64,000 bases of DNA, taken from assembly GCF_014467235.1 (NCBI RefSeq), contig NZ_NKHP01000008.1, positions 94,637 to 158,636 of the forward strand, written 5' to 3'. The position numbers were made by a program, and so were the translations under genes. A model generated the notes under the pieces. The model saw only the letters and a list, made by a program, of their open reading frames with translations, was not told the DNA's origin and did no database searches. The DNA comes from Xenorhabdus indica. Lineage in GTDB: Bacteria; Pseudomonadota; Gammaproteobacteria; Enterobacterales; Enterobacteriaceae. Shown here piece after piece: positions 58,887-64,000 of this stretch. Positions within the stretch are counted from its first letter, which is position 1. The number at the start of each line of letters is the position of its first letter.

Positions 58887-59012
58887 ATGAATAATATTTT
58901 TATTCTGGTAATAATTGGGCTGATGGTTATCTGCATTATTGTGATACATCACGCTTTTGATGCAAATATGGCTCACTGGCTGGTGCAATTTGCTGAATGG
59001 TTGGTGAGATAG
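58887..59012 (+). CDS. Small single-span membrane peptide (41 residues)
   Basis: A short ORF too small for most gene finders. AGGTGA lies seven bases before the ATG. Residues 4-20 (IFILVIIGLMVICIIVI) form one strong membrane helix; the remainder (HHAFDANMAH, then WLVQFAEWLVR) looks like a short amphipathic tail with two tryptophans. I do not recognise a family. It stands between the alcohol dehydrogenase and the convergent gnd terminator. Single-helix peptides of this size often modulate membrane transporters or sensors in enterobacteria, but no function is implied here. Confidence 0.6.
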   Translation: MNNIFILVIIGLMVICIIVIHHAFDANMAHWLVQFAEWLVR

Positions 59013-59052
59013 AGATCACTTTTTTATATATTATTTATTAAAAAATTTTGCT

Positions 59053-59081
59053 ACAAAAAAGGTGCTGAAAACTCAGCACCT
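59053..59081. terminator. gnd terminator (bidirectional)
   Basis: A 9-bp stem AGGTGCTGA/TCAGCACCT with a four-base loop (59060-59081). On the minus strand it is followed by a T run (plus-strand A run at 59055-59060), ending gnd; on the plus strand it is followed by CATCATTTTT and could end the small ORF transcript. Confidence 0.85.
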
Positions 59082-59123
59082 CATCATTTTTAAAGTTAAG
59101 TATTTATTATAAATAACTAACCA

Positions 59124-60530
59124 TTATGATAACCATTCAGTATGAAATACACCTTCTTTATCGATACGCTTATAGGTATGTGCTCCGAAATAGTCACGCT
59201 GTGCCTGAATCAGATTGGCAGGCAAAACGGCAGAACGATAGCTATCGTAATAAGAGATAGCCGCAGAGAAAGTTGGTGTTGGAATACCATTCTGCACACC
59301 ATAAGAAACAACATCACGCAGAGCTTGCTGATATTCATCAGCAATTTGTTTAAAGTAAGGTGCCAGCAACAGGTTAGCAATATCTTGGTTTTCGTTGTAA
59401 GCATCCGTGATTTTTTGCAGGAATTGCGCACGAATAATACAGCCAGCACGGAAGATTTTGGCAATTTCACCGTAGTTCAAATTCCAGTTGTATTCATCAG
59501 AAGATGCTTTCAACTGTTGGAAGCCTTGCGCATAAGAAACGATCTTACCTAAATACAAAGCACGACGAACTTTCTCAATAAATTCTGACTTATCACCTTT
59601 AAATGACTGGACTTCTGGCCCTGACAGAACTTTAGATGCAGCTACTCGCTGATCTTTCATAGAAGAGATGTAACGCGCGAAGACAGATTCAGTAATCAAC
59701 GTTACTGGAACGCCCAGATCCAGAGAACTCTGACTAGTCCATTTACCAGTCCCTTTGTTAGCTGCTTCATCCAGGATCACATCTACCAGATATTTACCTT
59801 CTTCATCTTTCTTATTGAAAACATCAGCAGTAATTTCAATCAGATAACTACTCAGATCACCCTGATTCCAATCATTGAATACATCCGCCAGTTCCTGATT
59901 GCTCAGATTCAGTGAATGCTTCAGCAGAGAATAAGCTTCAGCAATTAGCTGCATATCACCATACTCAATGCCATTGTGAACCATCTTCACGTAGTGGCCT
60001 GCTCCATCTGGGCCAATATAAGTCACACAAGGCTCACCATCTGCTTGAGCAGCAATCTCTTTCAAAATCGGTGCAACCAGTTCATAAGCCTCTTTCTGAC
60101 CACCCGGCATAATTGAAGGGCCTTTTAATGCACCTTCTTCACCACCGGAAACCCCTGTACCAATAAAGTTAAAACCTTGAGCGGATAATTCACGATTACG
60201 GCGGATAGTATCCTGAAAATAGGTGTTGCCACCATCAATCAGAATGTCACCCTTATCCAAATGCGGCGTCAGAGATGCAATGGTTTTATCCGTAGCTTCA
60301 CCTGCCTTAACCATTAACAGAATACGACGTGGCCTTTCCAGCGAATCGACAAACTCTTCAATGGAATAACTTGGAACTAATTTTTTCCCTGGATTTTCAG
60401 CGATCACTTCATCAGTTTTATCGCTGGAGCGGTTAAAAATTGATACAGAGTAACCACGGCTCTCAATATTCAACGCCAGATTGCGCCCCATAACCGCCAT
60501 ACCGACAACACCGATCTGTTGCTTGGACAT
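59124..60530 (-). CDS. gnd: 6-phosphogluconate dehydrogenase, decarboxylating
   Basis: Oxidises 6-phosphogluconate to ribulose-5-phosphate with NADP in the pentose phosphate pathway. The cofactor loop is [21 protein letters not shown], followed by [12 protein letters not shown]; the substrate and catalytic regions include [37 protein letters not shown] and [20 protein letters not shown] chose the ATG at 60530 (468 residues, MSKQQIGV as in E. coli) with GGGAG upstream; the frame from 60602 adds a 24-residue unrelated leader. Confidence 0.97.
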   Translation of the reverse strand: MSKQQIGVVGMAVMGRNLALNIESRGYSVSIFNRSSDKTDEVIAENPGKKLVPSYSIEEFVDSLERPRRILLMVKAGEATDKTIASLTPHLDKGDILIDGGNTYFQDTIRRNRELSAQGFNFIGTGVSGGEEGALKGPSIMPGGQKEAYELVAPILKEIAAQADGEPCVTYIGPDGAGHYVKMVHNGIEYGDMQLIAEAYSLLKHSLNLSNQELADVFNDWNQGDLSSYLIEITADVFNKKDEEGKYLVDVILDEAANKGTGKWTSQSSLDLGVPVTLITESVFARYISSMKDQRVAASKVLSGPEVQSFKGDKSEFIEKVRRALYLGKIVSYAQGFQQLKASSDEYNWNLNYGEIAKIFRAGCIIRAQFLQKITDAYNENQDIANLLLAPYFKQIADEYQQALRDVVSYGVQNGIPTPTFSAAISYYDSYRSAVLPANLIQAQRDYFGAHTYKRIDKEGVFHTEWLS

Positions 60531-60809
60531 GAATAACTCCCGTCTGATAATGACTTGCTGCCTACCAAAACGTTGTACATGTAACAATATCGCGTACAAC
60601 AAAATATAGTAGACAATTTGTTAATGAGATCACATATTAACTCAGGAATGGGTATCGGGGATAGTTATTGATGCAACCGATATTGTGATACTGTTTTTTT
60701 GCTGAAAAAATTTCCAACTGCAATAAATCGCCTATTGATATTTTGACAATCAATCCTCATTATTCAGAGGTCGGCACAAGCCGTCACAGTAAAAGGTAAA
60801 ATAAACTAT

Positions 60810-62390
60810 ATGGAATGGATCGCTGATCCAACGATATGGGCAGGTCTGGCCACACTTATCGTTTTAGAAATTGTTCTCGGAATTGACAACTTAATCTTTA
60901 TTGCCATTCTGGCAGATAAACTTCCTGAAAAACAGAGAGATAAAGCCAGACTCACTGGTTTGTCCTGTGCCCTGCTGATGAGGTTGCTCTTATTATTCAG
61001 CCTCTCTTGGCTTATTTCTCTGACAACACCATTGCTGACCTTGTGGGATCATCCATTCAGTGCCCGTGATTTAATTATGCTGATTGGGGGAATGTTCCTA
61101 CTGTTTAAAGCCACAATGGAGTTGAATGAACGGCTGGAAGGAAAAATCCTGCATACCAATCAACAGCGTAAAGGAACAAGTTTTTGGGCGGTTGTTGTAC
61201 AGATTATTGTCTTAGATGCTGTTTTCTCACTGGATTCCGTTATTACCGCCGTGGGTATGGTTAATCATATTGGTATCATGGTTACTGCGGTCATCATCGC
61301 CATGATCCTGATGATATGGGCCAGTAAGCCTCTGACAAAGTTTGTTAATGCCCATCCTACCATCGTTATACTGTGTCTCAGTTTTCTACTGATGATTGGT
61401 TTCAGCCTGCTAGCCGAAGGCTTTGGCTATAAAATACCGAAAGGCTATCTTTATGCTGCCATTGGCTTCTCCATTATGATCGAAGCACTAAATCAATTCG
61501 CCCATTTCAATCGTCGCAAATTCCTGAGTGCTTCGCGCTCACTACGCGAGAGAACCGCAGAAGCTGTCCTCCATATTTTAAATGGCAAACGTGAAAATGC
61601 GGATTTGGATAACCATACTTCCAGTTTGATCGCGGATCATGAAGAGCATAAAGAAGTTTTTGAACCACAAGAACGGCAAATGATTGCCCGCGTTTTTAGT
61701 CTCGCACAACGTACAGTCAGCAGTATTATGACCTCACGCCACGACGTGGTTTACCTTGATGTTCACTCACCTACTGACAAATTGGCTATATTACTGGAGC
61801 AAAAACCACACACTCGGATTGTCGTCACGGATGAAAAAACCAGTGATGAACCGCTAGGTGTAGTTCATGTGATTGATATCCTTAATCAACAACTCACTCA
61901 TAAGACATTTAATTTGCGGCAATTAGTACAACAACCTTTGATTTTCCCTGAATCTCTCTCTTTACTTCAGGCGTTAGAACAATTCCGTCAGGCACAAACT
62001 CACTTTGCTTTTGTTGTGGATGAATTTGGCTCCGTTGAAGGTATTGTCACAGTCACAGATGTAATGGAAACCATCACAGGAAACTTGCCTGTAGGCAGTG
62101 GAGAGATTGATGCTCGCCATGATATTCAGGTTACAGAAGAAGGGCATTGGATTGCCAATGGATTTATGCCGCTGGATGATCTGATACTTTATATTCCACT
62201 ACCACTGGATGAAAAACGCGAATACCAAACACTGGCGGGCCTGTTAATGGAATATCTACAACATATTCCACAACAAGGGGAACAACTACAAATTGGCGAT
62301 TATCTTTTTGAACCACTGGAAATCACCAGTCATCGCATTAACAAAGTGAAAATCACCTTGCTAAAAGTAGAAGAAGAGATGAAAGAATAA
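60810..62390 (+). CDS. yegH: TerC-CBS-CorC membrane protein, YegH/YoaE type
   Basis: Inner-membrane protein combining an N-terminal TerC-like domain of about seven helices ([20 protein letters not shown], with the DNLIFIAIL and [14 protein letters not shown] acidic membrane motifs), a central pair of CBS domains (about 300-430) and a C-terminal CorC/HlyC transporter-associated domain ([15 protein letters not shown]...). At 526 residues it matches E. coli YegH (527); YoaE is a close paralogue and cannot be excluded. Function is unproven; metal handling has been proposed for TerC and CorC families. Followed by a terminator. Confidence 0.9.
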   Translation: MEWIADPTIWAGLATLIVLEIVLGIDNLIFIAILADKLPEKQRDKARLTGLSCALLMRLLLLFSLSWLISLTTPLLTLWDHPFSARDLIMLIGGMFLLFKATMELNERLEGKILHTNQQRKGTSFWAVVVQIIVLDAVFSLDSVITAVGMVNHIGIMVTAVIIAMILMIWASKPLTKFVNAHPTIVILCLSFLLMIGFSLLAEGFGYKIPKGYLYAAIGFSIMIEALNQFAHFNRRKFLSASRSLRERTAEAVLHILNGKRENADLDNHTSSLIADHEEHKEVFEPQERQMIARVFSLAQRTVSSIMTSRHDVVYLDVHSPTDKLAILLEQKPHTRIVVTDEKTSDEPLGVVHVIDILNQQLTHKTFNLRQLVQQPLIFPESLSLLQALEQFRQAQTHFAFVVDEFGSVEGIVTVTDVMETITGNLPVGSGEIDARHDIQVTEEGHWIANGFMPLDDLILYIPLPLDEKREYQTLAGLLMEYLQHIPQQGEQLQIGDYLFEPLEITSHRINKVKITLLKVEEEMKE

Positions 62391-62420
62391 TTCACTCGTG
62401 ATACACATCATTTACTGACA

Positions 62421-62445
62421 AAAACCGACACTGTGTCGGTTTTTT
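62421..62445 (+). terminator. Terminator after yegH
   Basis: CCGACA/TGTCGG with a three-base loop, flanked by AAAA and TTTTTT, lies 31 bases beyond the yegH stop codon and separates the core chromosome from the phage-derived region. Confidence 0.85.
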
Positions 62446-62537
62446 CATTTCTGACAAATTTCATTATTTTGATTTAATTTGAATTTCCAGATAATTAATC
62501 CGCTTAATCTTGCAGATGCAATGTATGTCTCATATAG

Positions 62538-62705
62538 GCAGGACCTGCCTACATTTCTCCACGAACACATGTTTACCAAAACAATGAGCTTATTAAACAG
62601 TCAACTGTTATAGCTCAGGCAAATGCTACAGGAACTTGTGTTGTAACAGGCGGGTTTGTGAATTATTCCATTGACTTGTCATTGATAAATAAGGGGATTA
62701 CATGA
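62538..62705 (+). pseudogene. 3' remnant of a phage gene upstream of the tail fibre
   Basis: An open frame of 55 codons begins right after a TAG at 62535-62537, has no usable start or ribosome-binding site at its left end, and reads AGPAYISPRTHVYQNNELIK through QANATGTCVVTGGFVNYSID to NKGIT. Its stop (62703-62705) overlaps the tail-fibre ATG in the ATGA pattern of translationally coupled genes. It is best explained as the C-terminal stub of a gene whose 5' part was lost. I do not recognise the protein; tail genes commonly lie in this position. Confidence 0.6.
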
Positions 62706-64000
62706 GTACGAAATATTTTTCATTGTTGACAGATTCAGGTGCCAATAAACTGGAAAACGCTGCAACCTCAGGTAACAAGCTTGAAATTACACACATGGCA
62801 GTTGGCGACGGAAATTTGCCAACACCGAATGCTAATCAAACTCAATTGATTAATGAAAGATATCGTGCAGAAATTGACAGATTATTCATTGATCCTAAAA
62901 ACCCTAACCAAATTGTTGTTGAACAGGTACTCCCAGAAGATGAGGGTAGCTGGTGGATCCGTGAAATAGGTCTATTTGATAAAAGTGGTACGCTAGTTGC
63001 TATCGGAAACTGTGCTGAACTGTACAAATCACAAAAGCATGAACAAACAATTCGTATGCTTTTACCTATTGATAACATAAATTTGGTAGGTTCGTTTGAA
63101 GAATTATTTTCTGGCTTAGCAACTCGCAGATACGTAAGGGACAGAATCGGAGACCATGCAGACAGCCGTAACCATCCAGATGCCACATTGAAAAACAAAG
63201 GATTTGTTATTTTAAGTAATGCTGTAGACAGTAACAGTGAGGCCCATGCAGCAACATCAAAAGCCGTGAAATCAGCTAATGAGTTAGCCCAAAAAGCCTA
63301 TGATTTAGCTAATCCAGAAAATGCCAAGAAGAAATGGGTGCCGTTAACCCGCCGTGTCAATGACAAAGAGCTGGTCAATGACGTTACCCTGGTGGCCGCG
63401 GATGTTGATGCCTATACCAAGGCTGAAACCGATGCGCGGATTAAAGACGGTGATGCACAAGTCATGAAAGTGGCAGACAGCAAAGTGCCGTTAACCCGCC
63501 GCATCAATGACAAAGAGCTGGTCAATGACATCACTCTGGTCGCCGCGGATGTTGATGCCTATACCAAGGCCGAAACCGATGCGCGGATTAAAGACGGCGA
63601 TACCCCGATCATGCAGGAAGCCAAACACGCGTTGCAAGTGGCGGACAGCAAAGTGCCGTTAACCCGCCGTGTCAACGACAAAGAGCTGGTCAATGACATT
63701 ACCCTGATGGCCGCGGATGTTGATGCCTATACCAAGGCTGAAACCGATGCGCGGATTAAAGACGGCGATGCACAAGTCATGAAAGTGGCGGACAGCAAAG
63801 TGCCGTTAACCCGCCGTGTCAACGACAAAGAGCTGGTCAATGACATTACCCTGATGGCCGCGGATGTTGATGCCTATACCAAGGCTGAAACCGATGCGCG
63901 GATTAAAGACGGCGATGCACAAGTCATGAAAGTGGCGGACAGCAAAGTGCCGTTAACCCGCCGTGTCAACGACAAAGAGCTGGTCAATGACATTACCCTG
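62702..64000 (+). CDS. Phage tail fibre / tail-collar protein with tandem repeats (partial, runs off window)
   Basis: At least 433 residues, open to the window edge. Residues 1-150 match the P2 gpH-type tail-collar N terminus: FSLLTDSGANKLENAATSG, THMAVGDGNLPTPNANQ, LFIDPKNPNQIVVEQVLPED, GSWWIREIGLFD, LVAIGNCAELYK. Residues 155-210 carry a linker with LKNKGFVILSNAVDSNSEAH. From residue 213 a 49-residue unit starting VPLTRRVNDKELVND repeats four times and begins a fifth. Such proteins trimerise and present the receptor-binding tip; the tip is beyond this window. AAGGGG precedes the ATG. GC rises from about 40% to about 53% in the repeats. It could belong to a prophage or a tailocin. Confidence 0.9.
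   Translation, partial: MSTKYFSLLTDSGANKLENAATSGNKLEITHMAVGDGNLPTPNANQTQLINERYRAEIDRLFIDPKNPNQIVVEQVLPEDEGSWWIREIGLFDKSGTLVAIGNCAELYKSQKHEQTIRMLLPIDNINLVGSFEELFSGLATRRYVRDRIGDHADSRNHPDATLKNKGFVILSNAVDSNSEAHAATSKAVKSANELAQKAYDLANPENAKKKWVPLTRRVNDKELVNDVTLVAADVDAYTKAETDARIKDGDAQVMKVADSKVPLTRRINDKELVNDITLVAADVDAYTKAETDARIKDGDTPIMQEAKHALQVADSKVPLTRRVNDKELVNDITLMAADVDAYTKAETDARIKDGDAQVMKVADSKVPLTRRVNDKELVNDITLMAADVDAYTKAETDARIKDGDAQVMKVADSKVPLTRRVNDKELVNDITL
63338..64000 (+). repeat. 147-bp tandem repeat array in the tail fibre
   Basis: Unit starts are 63338, 63485, 63653, 63800 and 63947. Units 1, 3 and 4 are 147 bp (49 codons); unit 2 is 168 bp because its end reads TPIMQEAKHALQ in place of AQVMK. 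Units 3 and 4 are identical base for base, and the part of unit 5 inside the window continues that identity. Each unit contains LTRRVNDKELVND and YTKAETDARIKDGD, a pattern shared with known tail-fibre shaft repeats. Confidence 0.95.

Noticed and set aside
62702..64000. Repeats in the tail fibre as a CRISPR array or a mobile element
   Set aside because: They are in frame, contiguous without spacers, and encode tail-fibre shaft motifs.

Overview
The window looks like the chromosome of an insect- or nematode-associated enterobacterium of the Morganellaceae, most likely Photorhabdus (close alternatives: Xenorhabdus, Proteus). This rests on family-level reading, not a search: nearly every gene is an easily recognised gammaproteobacterial orthologue in E. 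coli-like order, base composition is AT-leaning, ERIC-type intergenic repeats are present, and accessory genes (an NRPS-like reductase and a phage tail fibre) break the core blocks.

Layout. (1) 1-5859, minus strand: ihfB, rpsA, cmk, aroA, serC, giving translation, nucleotide, shikimate and serine/B6 functions. (2) 6226-10380: an accessory insert with a stand-alone adenylation-carrier-reductase enzyme and a periplasmic asparaginase. (3) 10530-16705, plus: ycaO, focA, pflB, pflA, the anaerobic formate module, with an FNR-like box before focA. (4) 17198-18400: an unrecognised-function membrane protein of the BPSS1780 type, followed by a decayed fragment of a second copy and an ERIC-like repeat. 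(5) 18473-26054, minus: serS, rarA, lolA, ftsK, lrp. (6) 26691-32386, plus: trxB, cydD, cydC, aat, infA. (7) 32519-35711: clpA-clpS facing divergent cspD. (8) 36306-40393, plus: lysO and the artPIQM arginine uptake operon, then minus rlmC, ybjN and ybjC. (9) 42834-44180: grxA, the sigma-E-type small RNA gene rybB, and ybjG. (10) sdaC, dacC, gstB and yeeZ. (11) 49799-57207: the complete histidine operon with its leader peptide and attenuator, hisL-hisGDCBHAFI. (12) 57398-62390: an iron-dependent alcohol dehydrogenase, a 41-residue membrane peptide, gnd and yegH. (13) 62538-64000: the start of a phage tail region, in which the 3' end of a lost gene overlaps a tail-fibre gene that runs off the window and is built of near-identical 147-bp repeats.

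Most of the window is conserved housekeeping DNA. The least ordinary parts are the adenylation-carrier-reductase gene (with an apparent Lys-to-Gln change in the reductase Tyr/Lys motif), the repeat-rich tail fibre with its truncated upstream partner, the duplicated-and-decayed membrane gene, a small membrane peptide in the his-gnd interval, and short palindromic repeats. I did not find a clearly new multi-gene system. No tRNA, rRNA, CRISPR array or complete insertion sequence was seen. All homology calls come from remembered family sequences and visible motifs.
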